NCBI GenBank assembly: GCA_016630905.1
Contig: WBMQ01000007.1
Span: forward strand, 1,116,001 to 1,180,000
Direction of reading: 5' to 3'
DNA: 64,000 nt
DNA from: Capillidium heterosporum
Lineage: Eukaryota > Entomophthoromycota > Entomophthoromycetes > Entomophthorales > Capillidiaceae
Positions 33,539 through 46,905 of this stretch are shown piece by piece. The position numbers were made by a program, and so were the translations under genes. Each line of letters opens with the position of its first letter. Within the stretch, counting starts at the first letter, position 1. The notes below the pieces were generated by a model, which worked only from the letters and a program-made list of their open reading frames with translations, did not search any database and was not told the origin of the DNA.

Positions 33539-34381
33539 GTAAAGTAGCTGGTGGATTTCATATTGATAAACTTTAGAATGTGGTAAACTTGTTATATTAA
33601 GCTGTTTTATAAAATAAAGCATACAATTTAAACTACCCTGTACCTTTTTATTGATTTAATAACTGATATTTCTTTGAACTGAAGCTTCACCCTATAGCTT
33701 TATATCTTGAGGTAATCAATAATGCAATTTACTCTTCCAAGCTCTTGTTCAAGTAGTTTGTAAAGTTTTGAGAATACTAAATATTTAAATTGGAGATTTG
33801 TACGATTGATGCTGCTACTTTTGTGCAACATTGGTTTTATACTGGGTAGCCGCTTCATTTGGAGAATGTGAATTTTGTCTCATAATTTACCAGCATCAAA
33901 TTTAGTGCCAAGCTATGATAAAATATTGTGCCAATATAACTATAGATTTAGAGATATCAACTTTGTAAAACTGTTGCTATGGTATAAAAAGTATACCCAT
34001 TTAACTATCGTAGGTATGAAGTATAGTATAATCAATATACAGGTCTTTAATAAACTATAGCATTAGTATAAAGCTACTTACAGTAAGTATTTGTCTTCAA
34101 TTAGTCCAACATTCAACACAATGGATTTTGACTACATTTGTAAAATATATCTACATCTTTATGAAATATATTAAAGTTAATGAAATAGATGTAAACAAAG
34201 ATTAGGTTTAATTAAATCGGCACTGTTAGTAAACCTTTTACACTACAAAGGGTATCCAAATTGGTTACTTGGCAGGTAGAACGCAACATTACCCTTTGAA
34301 AAATGTAAGTCTAAAATAAACTCGAAAGCAGGAGAAAGAGAGGTGATAAAAGAAGTGTGGATTTTGGAAGGTTCAGGTAGA
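33539..34381. other. Convergent spacer
   Basis: About 840 bp between the 3' ends of the Asn-rich gene and the RasGAP gene. AT-rich, no feature recognised. Confidence 0.5.
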
Positions 34382-37300
34382 CTACCCTAGGATTTTCCCA
34401 ACAATTTCGGCAACCAGGCAGGCGTTGGAAATAAGGTGCTCTTTGGAGTGATTTTTGATGGCTGGGCAGTCGAGGAGTCCTTTGAACCCAAGCGGTTCCA
34501 AGACAGTAGCGATGTCAGCGCCCGAGTTCTTATAGTAGGGGTTGGAGAGAACAGTGTATAATATAGATTGTACCGCCTCAATAGTCTTGGCCGTTTGGTT
34601 GCTCAGCAAAACTTGATTCATTTTAGGGACTAGGCGCGCTTGTCTAAAGCTGAGTTAGTAAAAGTAGTAGTAAAAGATACTTACACCATGGTAAAAGCTT
34701 CAGGGTTGGTAAGGGCAGCTTCGGCGAAGAAACCGTACAGGTAAAGGTACTCCTCTTCAAATTCGGCATACTCCAAGAGACCCGACATCATACCGACCAA
34801 CAGGGTAGCGGTCGTGCTGTCAGGCATGGCGATCTTATCCAGCATCTTGTAGTAGGGCTCGCTAGGCTCGCTGAAATCGATGATCGTTTGATCTTCGATG
34901 CCGACCGACGCAAGCAACTCACGGAGGTCACCATCCTTAGCAGCGATAGGTAACTGAGGGGCGAGGTAGCCTAGGATAGGGTAATTGAACTCGCTTTGGC
35001 TAGTCCTTGAAGAGGAGCGGTTGGAGATACTCAACATAGCTTGCAGGACGCTCAAAGTCGAGTTCTTGGTCGAGGAGTCTTTGAGACCTTTAGCGAGGAC
35101 TGCTGAGAAAGCAAACGAGAAGTCTACTGCAAAGTTGACGCCAAAGATATCGTCGAGCTTGTTGGAAATTTCGCTGAATGGGGCGCGAGCACGTAACAAC
35201 ACGGCACCGATGGGTTCCGATAAAAACATACCAAAGGCGTTCATACGGCGGATGACAATCTCCAACAAGTTAACTGCACACGATATTAGAGGTAGATGGC
35301 CTATCTTTATAACGGCTGTAGCCAACCAGAACATAGATTGAAGATATTTTGAATCTTCGGGCAGATTCTCGGTGATATTGGTCAGGCACATTATAATACT
35401 GATGATCAGATTGCAGTCGGTGGCATCGAAAAGCTCCAAAGCCCCCTTCAAATTCATCAAGATCTGATACAGTAGGGCATCGTCGACCTCCCCTCGAGCC
35501 AGGCATCCAAGTACAATGAAAGCACGAGGTTGTACAGCCGGGTTGATCTGGAAGGCGGTGGTCGTAATCAAACTCATCCAGCGAGCACGCCAGGCGTTGC
35601 TTTGATCTATCGATGAAGACCCATAGGTCAGGATATCCAACAAGGTGTGCACTATGGTCTCCAAGGATGGGAGAGGAATTGACTCTAAGACATCGGTTTC
35701 ATTTTCTATGACGTTGGAGAAGGGGTTCGCAGCATTACGGTTCAGTCCAAACAACAACTTGAATTTGGGTTCCGAAAATTCGGTAAGCAAAGCAGTCAAA
35801 GTTTTGAAGTTGGGATGGTCAGTCGAAAGGCAAGTGCAAAGCGACTGGATCACGTTTACAATTAACCCGTGCACTGACGATCTGATGATTGAAGGACCAG
35901 AGGCTGCTAAAACTGAAACGCAGTGGAAGATCTCAGGGAGATAGTGCTGGGCAATAAACCTATTGTTGAACGACAGCATCAAGTTGAACCGTACCAAAAT
36001 ACAAATTTCGGTCCAAGCTATATGCTCGGAAAGTTGACGCTTGGGGCTGAAGCTGGTCTTCGTTATGATCTTACGAAGCCTAGATACTAGTTTACCGGCT
36101 TTGACGTTGACGGAGGATAAAGTAACAGTCGTGTCTGCCAGTAGGTCGGATTGCTGGGATCCAATTCCGTATTCAACAGCATACTGGACAATTGTTTCCA
36201 AAACAATATCTATCAGTTCATCTACCTGTCCGATGGTACGCCAAATCTTGGATTGAATGGATGGTGCCATCTCGGTTTCTTTGACGGTAAGGTCGATCAT
36301 CAAAGTTAAAAGTTCGCGGGTACGACTATTGACATCATCCGAATCCAACGACGGGTTACGACTCAAATGCTTGATGTTGCTGATCCATGGAGTCATATAC
36401 TCGAGGCACAGGTGCTTCGATTGTGCAGACGAATTCTTCATACCCACGAAGCATTCGGTCAAGAACTCGTACGTAAGCTGAGGCTCGGTATCGGCGATTC
36501 GCTCACTGATGGCAATGACAAAGTTCGTGTTGTTACTTGGAATACACATATCCTTTGCGTACATCAACTGGTTGCCGACGTCAAATTTGAAAGTTGCGCT
36601 GATTGCAAACAAAAGGTTATAGGAAGCTAGTCGGAGGTTGGGATCGTCACTACCTGAGTTGAGCAAGGCCATGTTCAGTAGAGTTCCAGGAACGTTTTTG
36701 GGGCGGATGATTCTCTCCGAAATGTTGTCGGGCTTGGACTCTAGATGGCGGGCTTTGATTGATCGGATGGTCTTACAGATGATATCGATCTTTGGGCTCT
36801 TGAATATCAAAGTAACCGCACCATTATCGCACTTCAAGATCAGGCAGCTTTCGTCGTGATACGAGTTGATGCTAATGTCCTCGATCTGGGAGATGTGGTA
36901 GACGTCATTGAAATAAGAGCTGAGGCCTAGGATCTCCTGCTTCTTGGTGATGTTGACTTGGATCGTAAAGTTGCTGATCTTGATGATGGCAGGGAGCTGA
37001 TGCTTTTGACGGTTGATATAAGTAACGGGGAATTCGTGGCTGATTTCCGAGTCAAGGTTCATAGTAAGCTTGGGGAGCCTGACGTCGCTTATATGGATGT
37101 ATTCCGTTACTTCTTCCATGTTACAAAGGAACTGAGTTCTCTTCAAGAATTTGAATGGTACTTTTTTACCGAGAACCTTGGTGTAGTTTTGGAAGGAGGT
37201 GGTGACATTCAAAAAGTATATGGCGCTTATACTTTGCTGTGCTTCGTAGGGGAACAAGTTGAATAGATGGTTGGAGAAGCTCACTGGGGCTTCATTGATG

Positions 37301-40300
37301 CTACCGAATTGGGTCATATCGAAGAACAACTCATATGATTTGCTGGACTGCTTCTCGAGTACTTTAAAGATGTAGTAGATCAACAGCTCCAAATCGTGGT
37401 CGTCAGGGCAGAATCGGCGAGCAATAAAGTAGAATACAGGGCGCCTCTCCTTGGATAGACCACCTTCGTAGAAGATCTGCTTCTCCTGTATGGATGCCGT
37501 ATTCTTACCCTTGTGCTTGGCCATAAAGTCGCGATACGCTTGCTCGCCGGTTTTAGTGGTATTAATTAGCGAGAACCCATCCTTCTTCCTTATTTTACTG
37601 TCGGGTGTACCTAGCTGAGCAAGGAGTATCGAAAGCTTGTAGTAGGATAGCTTAGCGTCAGCCCTTCGCTTTTCACAATCAGCCGGTAGTACTACAGGGT
37701 CGGACAACGGATACGCAGTATGAACTTTACGGGTGGCGATATCTTTACCAATCTTCTCTATATTCTCAACCAAGTAATAGTGGAGTTTGCTTGAGTCCTC
37801 TTCTTCGATTGCAGCAATCTTATGGGGCTCTGGTTCAGGAGTTGGAATCAAAGGCGTAGATATTTCGACCAGGAAGCTCTTAACTTTAGGAATATATTCG
37901 GTAAGAACGTCATTCAAGGACCTCATAAATGTTTCTTTGGATCCGAAGAACACATTGTTAGCCAAGTTCTGGATGACCTTGGTAATCAAAAGTAAACCAC
38001 GGCGGAGATCCTTGTCGGTGATGGCTTTAACTAAGCCGTGGTTGTCAGGAGCTACGATAGCAGGGCAGAAGAAGCGGAGGAAAATCAAACCACCGACAGA
38101 AGTCGTGTTGGCTTCGGGAAACTTTCTGACAACTATTGAGGACAAGTAGCTACAGATTTCACGAACCGATGTAGGGATAATAGACCCAGAATTGCTTATA
38201 GCATCCAAGAAAGCGTGGCACATGGCCTTGAGGTTGGCCAGATTGGTTTCTGCCTGGTCTGGAGAATCTATTTTAGAGGGGTCAACCTCATAAACCCGTG
38301 GGTTGTTGATCATCTCTTCGAGTACGGGCTGGAGCACAATTCGCATGTATTCTGAACCATAGAGTTTGGCAAAAGAGGCTAAAAGTCTAGTTGCAATCGA
38401 GTTCCTTCTGAAAAGCTCAGGTGATGAATCAGTCTTGTTGATTTCCTTTTCGATCACGGCTTTGAGAACGGGCAAAGTTAAGTTGCAGCTGTCAAAGAGA
38501 TTGAGGAGGACTGTACCAAGTTCATCAACATCCTGGACCGGACAAACGTCGCATAAGGACATGGCTATGGCAAGGTCGGGTTCGCAGAGTAGGGCAATAA
38601 CCTTTTGGAATCTATCTTTATCGGTAGATTCGCCAAGGATCTCAAACTCGGTACCTTGCTTTAAAATGTTGGTTAAGACCTGCATGAAGGCAGGACCGCG
38701 TTTTAGCATCTTCATGGTATCCCATAGAAAGAGAGTATTTCAACCCACATTCGATGTTGCCGCTAAGCAAATTCGATAGCGCCAAAATAGTGTAGTCCTT
38801 GAGAGGTCCAAGATCCTTCAAAGATTCTTTGGACTTGACAAGTAAACTATTCAGATCACTGTTATCCTTGGTTGACCTTGGTCCCTGTTCGACGGTTTCA
38901 AGTACACGGCAGCGATTGAGCAGCTTGATGAAGTAAGAGAAATATCTGTAAAAGAGCTTCGACTTCGCTTCTTGACGTTCAGTCTCTGATTTCGCTTCGG
39001 CCGGCTGTAGAGGAAGGCCTTCCAATACCAGAACTACGGCACGCATTACAGCAACATCCAGATCTCGGTAAATCCTATCGCTCGAGTCTTCAAATTGAAT
39101 CATATCGTTCTGCTTCATAAAGTCGGTTGCCCACTCAACAAGATACTCCAGGAGCTTGTTACGGAAAACAAACTCTTGCCTTAAATCGATGACTTCCCGC
39201 TTGATCATCAAGCTTTCGGTCAGCTGACAGAATCTAATCTTCACTCTCAAAGTCATGATCGTATGGGGGCAGAAGTTAAGATATCGGGCAAAGGAGTGTA
39301 GTAGATTTCCCATGTCTAAGCTAACCGAAAACAGGGACTCGGTATTGTCACTTAGACGATCTATGATGGTCTTGAGTATACATAGAGCGTGCTCTACAAA
39401 TATAGTGTAGGGTGTGTTTATACGTACACCAGTGTTCGTAAAGAAGCGGTTGGCGATAATGTCAAAGTGGTGCAGGAGATCTTCGTAAAGCAACGGGTTC
39501 AACTCAGTGGATGCAATCTCTTTGACAGTTTCGCGTATCAAAGCTACGTCGGTCAGAAGCAACTCGACCATCTCCATCCCAAACCTATTGACAAGCTGAG
39601 TTGAATTCAGCTTCTTGGTTCGGTTCTTCAAATCGAAAGTGAAGGAGGTTCGGGCCATCTCTTCACTTTCGCCTTCGACGACCTCATCCTTAATCATACC
39701 ACAGACTCCGCCAAGTGAGCATAAGAATGCGGTGTAATTGGCCCATAGTTCGTGGTCGCGCTTGGTTTCCAAAGGACAAGCATTAGTTGAGCCGATGATG
39801 ATGGGTTGAGAGATGTTTCGGTTCTGGTTGAAAAAGTTAGGTTTCTTTTTGGGGGCTTCGGCAGGCTCAGCGACAGCTTCGTCAGAGTTTTTAGAAACGG
39901 CTTTGCTGCTTCTCCAGCGCTTATAGATCTCTTCCCAGGCATTCAAGTTACCGGCTCTGGGGACAGTGACTAGACGAAGCATCTTCCGGACACTCTTTTG
40001 TTGGGCAACACGTCCAGTAACGAGGGCACCGGCGTTGGGCATCTCTTTGTAGATCTTCAGATTCTCCATCAATCCAAGCTTTAAAGTGTCGGCGTCGGCG
40101 TGCTCTCTGGTAAGCTCCATTTCTTCGCAAATTACTCCAAGTGCTGAGGTTGCTAGCATACAAATTTCCGAAGTTGGCATACATAACATGACGAGCAAAG
40201 CAGTCTCGAGTGAAATGAGAGAGGACAGCCTTTCTGGAGTAGACATTCCTTGGTGATATGTGTCGGGGTGGGCTCGGATGAAGTTTACCCTATGTATAAG

Positions 40301-42589
40301 GACCTGGTACAAGACATCTAAATAGAGACTGACGCTATCGTCCTTATCTTTAAAGTTGATGATATGGTGAGAAAGGTCGGTAATTATTGGAGAGCTGCAA
40401 CCCCAGAAGGTTTCCATCATGTTATTTTCATCACCCCACAGTGCTATAAGCTCAGGGCTATGCAGTTCAATTAGGGACTGGGCGGCAAGATCTCGGATCG
40501 TAGTGTTGGGGTCGTGAAGGCAAATAGTCAAGTTTAACAACAACCTAGCATTTTCGCGTCGTTGGGAATCGGGGTTATGGCCGATGATCGCTAGCCTTGG
40601 GTTCTCACAAAAGACTCTGAGAACATTCAGTAAGATCTCGACTTTTTCGTTGATCACATCGATGTGCTGTTGGTAAAGCTTCCTAGTCTTTTTATCCAGG
40701 ATATTGGAAATTCCTTTGGCCTCGGCACGATCTATTATGACATTTTTATGAAACAAGAGCCTTAATGGACCGGCTAGGGAAGCGTGAAGGTGTGAGATAG
40801 TTGGGTCGTATTGAGCGGATTTCCTAGACACGATATTGTAACAGCTTTTAACTAAGACGAGGGGAAAGGTGAACGGGATTTGATCCTGTAAACAGGTTTG
40901 AATCAGCTTCTGAGTAGTTTCGCTAGAATTGAGTCGGAAGAATGCAGTGAGGCAGTCGGTCATTAGCTTTTGGTCGATAATCCCATCAGCGTTCATAAAA
41001 GGCATTCGAGGGTCGAAAAGTTTCTCTTTAAGCTCGGGCTCGATATCGGTGATAATGTATCGCAAAGCGCTATCGGGGATCTCGGATAAGTAAGTGGAGG
41101 CTTTACACAGATCTACATAGCAAACTGCAGCAACGTCAGCCAACCTACCGCTCTTTAAAGTTTTGCGCAAACTCTCTAAAAATTGGGTCTGCAGAATTTA
41201 GTCAATAGAGCTGCGAAACAATGTTACCTTTTTAGAAGCATTACCAGTTCCTCTCACAATCGTACCGAGGATATCGGGGCAAAGTAGGAGCAGCATGACC
41301 TGAAGCGGCCAGAAGACCGCCCTCCTACGAGCATTATCGGCCAGCGCGTTACACATGTCAAAAAGGATTTCAGGACCTCCTGAGTTACCCAAACCTTGCA
41401 TTAGGAGTGAACTTGGGTCAAATGTAAAAGCTTACCTTCTAGCCTTCTCTGGCTTTGGTGTAAGGAAATAAAACTCTTGGGGTAAAGCTCAATCCAGGTC
41501 CAGATGGCCTTTCGTATGATTATTGCAACATTGAGCTGGGCAGGACGTTTGAACTGGAGGAAGGCCACATTTAACTCTACAAATATCGTTAGCTATTATA
41601 CCATGCATAAGTAAACCTTGCAGAATCTTTGCCAGTCTCCTTTCATTCAAGTTACACCACTCTACGTATCTAAAATCTCCCAGATCTATTCCCTCATCAT
41701 TTCCAGCGGTCAAGTTGACTATCTTGTATCGCAGCCTCGAAAAGATGACGGGCCAGTTGGAGGCACTAATGTACTTCAAAATTTGACCTGCCGTATACTG
41801 TATCTGAGAGCGTATATCGGTGATATTTTTGCCGAAGCTTTTCAATGGCGACTTCTCCTGCTTTGATATAGAGGTGCCGTTGGAGTTAACGCTCAAGGAA
41901 AGGAACCCTTCGACAATATCTCCGGTATACGTGATGTGAAGGAATTGGAAGGCAGCTTTCATAAGATTGGTAGCCAAACCTTCGTCTAACGGAGGTGGGT
42001 CCTCGACGTTACGTAAGGCTTCACTGGAGGCTGGAACACTTATAAATGAACTTCTATGGGATAGGGTAGGCCCATTGGTGTTGGTCGCTGTCGAACTTCT
42101 AATTGAAATTTCGTCGTCCTCTTTACGGTACTCGTTGATAGTCTCATCGAAGGATAGAGTTGAGCTACGTGATGTAGATACGGCAGCATTCGGATCCCGA
42201 CAATATCTCCAGTGCATATCCAAGCAGGCATCGATTAGTTTAATTATGAATAGCTGGGAGGCCAAAGCATCGTGATTTGGCATCTCATCGCCATTACCCT
42301 TTTCATAAAAATGAATTTAAAATAACTAAATTAAAGTTTACCTTGAAAGTCTTGTCTAAAAGCAGCAGTAGATTGGTAACCGTAGTCTGCACCTTGAACT
42401 TGGATAAATCGATCAGCGAGTGATAAGTTTGGGTAACTAGAGGATCATTCTCGAAGGCGCTTAGGCTACCACCCTTTCGTAATGAGGACAACTATAAGCA
42501 ATTATACATGTTAGTACAAACAATAGCCAGAAACCAACCTTGCTCCCTAGACGACTAATAAGCGAATATATAAGTGCATCCGAGTCCAT
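34382..42589 (-). CDS. IRA/neurofibromin-type Ras GTPase-activating protein
   Basis: Reconstructed as seven exons: 42589-42539, 42491-42342, 42298-41617, 41576-41436, 41394-41228, 41188-34685 and 34643-34382. The six introns are 39-47 nt. Total about 2,651 aa, the size class of NF1 (about 2,800) and yeast Ira1/2 (about 3,090). The start MDSDALIYSLISRLGSK fits the family. The GAP domain is near 38,600-37,900, with ELFRRNSIATRLL (arginine finger in FRRNS) and FLRFFCPAIVAP. A Sec14-PH-like region follows (RPVFYFIARRF). It switches off Ras by stimulating GTP hydrolysis, controlling cAMP/growth signalling at membranes. One base breaks the frame near 38,690-38,705, between SMGYHEDAKTR and AFMQVLTNIL; skipping one nucleotide restores the family sequence (see findings). 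The last exon may start at 34649 instead. Confidence 0.9.
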
Positions 42590-43391
42590 CTTTGTAAACT
42601 AGGCAGCTTCGTTTTGCAATTAAGGAAATAAATTCTTGTCTAGATAAGTTCGTATATCTTTGTAAAGTGTGGAATACTAAATTAATGGTACTGAATCTAT
42701 CGTTTGGATTTTATGTGAAAGTGGTACTCGTCAAATAACCAAAGTTATTTTCACTTATAAATTTGTTTGGACTATATTTCGCCTAAAGATAAACAACTAG
42801 AAATTGGATAGGTTATTGCTGTTTTGAAACTAAAATTTTAGATTCCGATTAACCAATTAGTTGATCCTAACCACCCAGAACAAGTTGTTCTAATTGTACA
42901 ATCGGAGAAATAACTTTTCAATCTATAGCTCACCTTCGCTTTGACCAGTCCAGCCCTGTTAGAAAGGTCCTAAATTTATAAATGGCCTTTCTTCATTATT
43001 GTGACTACCTAAATGGAAATTTTCATTACACCTTTTAAATACCTGACGGTACTTGGGCTATATCAAGCTTGGTTGTAGTGCATAGCCCTCAAGGATATTA
43101 ACGCTATCTATAAACCTCTACACACTTTATAAGTTTACGTATAGGCTGCTTTTAAAAAGTTTGTTGTAAATGTTGATAAATGCTAGACAAGCTTAAATCA
43201 GTATTTAGAAATACGAATGATAGCCATCAGCATAGTAAATGGAAGCCCAATATACTGCAGAACCACTCGAATCTATATATTCTAAAGAATATTTAACGCC
43301 TACAAGAACCATACTTTTATTCAAGCAAAAATACACCCTACCTGATATAGATCACAAACAAACAACAGCCAATAGTACATATAGGCATTTA
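42590..43391. other. Intergenic, RasGAP promoter side
   Basis: About 800 bp AT-rich sequence upstream of the RasGAP start and downstream of the coiled-coil gene. No distinct element identified. Confidence 0.5.
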
Positions 43392-45606
43392 TTATTCAAA
43401 CATAGACATCAATTTTTCCCGGGACCGCTTCAACGAATGCTGTCTTTGCATGAACATTTGGGTGTGCAAAAAAGCCATTTCGAGCTCTCTCTTATCGATG
43501 GAGGTATCTCCTTGCTTTTCAGACTGTAAGGTAAGTGGCTTATCAAATAGTCTACTGTCAGGCTCAAGGTTATCAGACGAATCATTCGATATAAGGGCTT
43601 TCTTCTCAGGGGCACCACCTAACTTTCTTCCCTTAAAGGATCGCTTCGCAACATTGGAGGCATTTTTCTCGATAATACCTTTCGCTTGCTTGAACAGTGG
43701 AGTGAGGGAGGGGTTTGGAGTGAGTGTCTTTGATGTACTGTTTATTTTCGCTCTGGGAAGTTTTATGGGAATCGACTTGGCTTGCTTTTTCGGCGTCATC
43801 GTTATTTGCACACTTGGGTAGATGGAGAAGCTCAGACGAGACTTGGATTTTTCGGGCTCAGGCTGATTGGAGCCTACGTTTAAGTGCTCAGTGAACGAAG
43901 CAGATTCGGGTGACGATATCCAAAGACCTTTATCTTCGTGATCAATATTTGCTTCGGCATCTACTTTAGTTACAACGGGTTCGTTTTCCTTGAAATTAAT
44001 TGAGATTGCACTCAAATTCATACTATCATCCTAAATTTCAACTTAGATTTTGTGATTAAAGAAATATATACTGCGTCTTCGTTGACAAAAGCCTCAATAT
44101 CAGATCGAATGCTAGCAAACTTATCTTCAACCTCACTATAATCCATTAGTTTGCAAATTTAAAAACCATTTACCTCTGGTTGCCGCTTTTATCCAACTCT
44201 AATGTCTTAAGCTCCTGATTAGCTATCTTTGAAGAAACCTGCTTGCTTGTGATAAACTCATCTAAAGCTTGGTGAATGACTTTTTCGAAACTTAAAAGCT
44301 TCTGAAAGTCAATAATCTGCTCACTGAGTATGTTGCTGAGCTCATTCGGAAACTGAACTATTGTTTCAAGCTTCTGTAGCTTCTGACAAAACAAATATAA
44401 ATCCTCCTTCATCAACCTCTCGGATTCCACCTTAAATCTATACTCGTCCTCGATGCCTTTAAGCTTCTTCCTAGTCTCTTTGATCGTCTCTTCCAACGAA
44501 TCGTACTCAACCTTTAACTTCTGATAGTGATCCGACTTTTCTTTATAATAAATAAACTGAAGGTCGTTTTCGTCAAGGCTAACATCCATACCTTTGATAT
44601 GCTTGGATAAATCGGTATCAGCGACACTTATTTGGGATCCTACCAAAACTTTGGGAGAGGCGCTATTACCTGGGCTTTTATTGTTGGTGGTGGTGGTTTC
44701 GTGAGGTACATCCCCAAACAGAGATATCGAATTTAAATTAACCGAGTTTTCAGGAGAATTAGAAAGGATCAATTTTTGGTAGTGTTTTATCAAAGAACGA
44801 ATCTTTGATGGAATCGTTGCCAGCATCTGTACGGAATGGATTATTTGGAGAATCTACAGGTATCGAAACTTTACAACTAAAATTATTAGGATCTATTGCT
44901 TAGATTGATAGATTCCAATTTACCTATTCCTTATGTCTTCCGCTAAACTGGATTCATCTTTACCTGTATCTTCATAAGTATCTGTACGGAATGGGTTATT
45001 TGGTGAATCTATAGGTATGAAAACTTTATAGCTAAAAATCATTAGTAAATGCCGTTTACCTTAATAAACTTCAAATGTACCTATTTCTTGCACCATCTTC
45101 TAAGCCAGATTCATCTTTAAGTAATGTGCTTATCGAGAAATCAAAATCATCAATCTTAAAAGTTACTAAACCAATAAAAGTTAAAAATACCTCGTCAATT
45201 ATAGAATCGGGCCTTGGAAGATTATCCACCCTTTCTCTTAGTGACAGATTGTGCGACTCTTCTATCTTTGCAACCAAACTTATTAGAAGCTTACTAAACT
45301 TTTTATGTTTGTGATCTATGAATCCTTCATTGTCCCTGAATATATAGTTGTTGAGCTCTAGCTTGTTAAAATTCCTAAAAACTTTAAGTTGCTATTTGGC
45401 TGTATAAAGTACCTCGTTAAGAATTCGTAGTCCCTGTGTATATCGCCATTCCTTTCCCAAAGTAAGTCTCGGTCATAGGCATGAAACAAAATTCGCAATA
45501 GCGCAACTACTTGATCTCTGTCAAGTGAATTTAACCCATTGAATTTGAAATAGAGCTTCTTTTCACAAATGTAAACGAGAGTTGGTCGTATTTGCTTGGT
45601 TCCCAT
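43392..45606 (-). CDS. Coiled-coil protein, multi-exon, family unknown
   Basis: My model has eight exons: 45606-45413, 45374-45191, 45154-45081, 45031-44924, 44876-44858, 44826-44174, 44135-44072 and 44030-43392, giving 644 aa with all phases consistent. The N-terminus (KLYFKFNGLNSLDRDQVVAL) is folded-looking. A low-complexity middle follows, then a coiled coil encoded at about 44580-44200 (YQKLKVEYDSLEETIKETRK), then a basic Ser/Pro/Lys-rich tail ending REKLMSMFE. Exons 4-5 lie in a 155-bp tandem duplication. The 31-nt intron 44857-44827 is uncertain; it rests on frame alone. The gene is head-to-head with the HEI10-like gene, 144 bp apart, so co-regulation and a chromosome or kinetochore role are possible but unproven. 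Confidence 0.6.
44825..45134. repeat. 155-bp tandem duplication, two diverged copies
   Basis: Copy 44825-44979 and copy 44980-45134 align directly. Both contain, on the plus strand, ATCTGTACGGAATGG followed by TTATTTGG, an intron boundary, then CCTATT(C/T)CTT and GATTCATCTTTA. Each copy carries an exon part and an intron of the coiled-coil gene, so an exon has been duplicated in frame. Confidence 0.85.
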
Positions 45607-45750
45607 TCTTCAACCTTGGCTGTTCAAAAGTTGTTTCTAAATTATGTATTCTCTGCAATTCAGATTCGTCAGTAAAAAATTTGCCGAAAACTGCAAAACT
45701 GCATAAATTCTGAATAATATATAAGGAATGGATCGCAGCTACAAGCAGCA
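45607..45750. promoter_or_regulatory. Divergent promoter, 144 bp
   Basis: Only 144 bp separate the start codon of the coiled-coil gene (minus) from that of the HEI10-like gene (plus). Both promoters must overlap here. No specific binding site identified. Confidence 0.45.
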
Positions 45751-46905
45751 ATGTCTACTCTCGATCATATTTTAAGGTGCAATAACATCAAATGTCGACG
45801 ATCTTTCGACGAGCTGAAGAAAGCCTGTGTAACGTCTTGTTCACGTATATATTTAGTATATAATTAACTAACATCGTAGATATATTCTGTATGGATTGTG
45901 CAAACCAGCTCTTTTCCGCGGCACTAATATGCCCGGCATGTGAGACCAGTCTTTCAGGAAAGTATAAATAACTCAAAACAAGAGACTAAATTAGTTTAGA
46001 TACGATATAATGACAACCAACCTTAAGCCAGATCAATCTTATAAGAATGTGCCGTTATAGTAAATAACTTGCTAATTTTTATAGCTCGCTTTGATCGGTC
46101 TTCACCCGGAAAATATACTAGAGATCTGCTCCAAAGCATTTTCCTTTTGGAACTATCAAGTTTCACAAGAGATATACTACCAAGAGATCGTAACTAAAAA
46201 GCTGTCCGAGATCAAGATAGTGCTGGAAAAGCAAATTAAAGAACTCATCGGTGCTGCAAATTCGGAAATTTCAAGTAAGGTGTATATAGCAACCTATATT
46301 AACTTTAATAGTGCTGAAAAATAAGATAAAAGGTAGCTACTACTTTGACAATTGTTCAATTTTTAGATCTACAGAATGAAAAAGAGCATGAGAGGAAGAA
46401 GGTCCACGAGGTTACCCTACAATATTCAGAGAAGCAGCGCCAGTTCAACAAGCTACAGGTTACTTTTTCACATTATATAGCTAATAAGTAGACTCTATAC
46501 GATAAACTCAAGAGGAAGCAATTGGGGATTCATCCACTTAACAGCACTTTGGATGAGACTGGTTTTATCCGACAAAACGGCATCTTTACTCCAAAAAACA
46601 TCCAAACTAACATCCCCTTTCAAGTACACACCTTTAATCAACTCTACTAGATTAATTTAGGAAACAAAGACTACTGACCACTCTATATTCTCGAATCAAG
46701 CTATACGCAACAACCAGTTTGCACAGTCCCCATTTATTAAAAGTAGGTTTTACAAAGTACGTAACTAAAATTCCGAGACGACCGTTTAACTATTAGCTCG
46801 AACAACTCGGGCACGAACTTTAAATACCCTGGGAGCAAACCTTATAGTAACTCGGTCTTATTGGATCTATGGTTAACTTTCAATAGAGCTATTTTCGGGA
46901 GGTAA
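45751..46905 (+). CDS. HEI10: HEI10/CCNB1IP1-like RING E3 ligase
   Basis: Eight short exons, assembled by hand: 45751-45844, 45880-45961, 46000-46048, 46085-46274, 46367-46458, 46492-46623, 46661-46746 and 46797-46905; 277 aa. The N-terminal RING reads CNNIKCRRSFDEL, SCSHIFCMDCANQLF and CPACETSLSG. The next block (LHPENILEICSKAFSFWNYQ, then ANSEIS) matches the CCNB1IP1/HEI10 family, followed by a coiled coil (LQYSEKQRQFNKLQTLYDKL). Length equals the human protein as I recall it. In the family this SUMO/ubiquitin ligase marks meiotic crossover sites on chromosomes. Introns are 33-50 nt except one of 92. The donor at 46049 (GTGCCG) is non-consensus, and the last two exons are less certain. The organism therefore probably retains meiosis. 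Confidence 0.82.

Noticed and set aside
34985-38779. Many plus-strand frames of 70-137 codons across the RasGAP gene
   Set aside because: Shadows of the conserved minus-strand gene.
43239-43821. Plus-strand frames of 96 and 123 codons
   Set aside because: The first has no motif and overlaps the 3' end of the coiled-coil gene; the second is antisense to its basic tail.
44072-44146. Separate gene starting at ATG 44146 (MDYSEVEDKF)
   Set aside because: A 38-nt intron with correct phase joins the upstream coiled-coil exon to the same frame, so one gene is simpler.
45788-45976. Minus-strand 62-codon frame
   Set aside because: Antisense to the RING exons of the HEI10-like gene.
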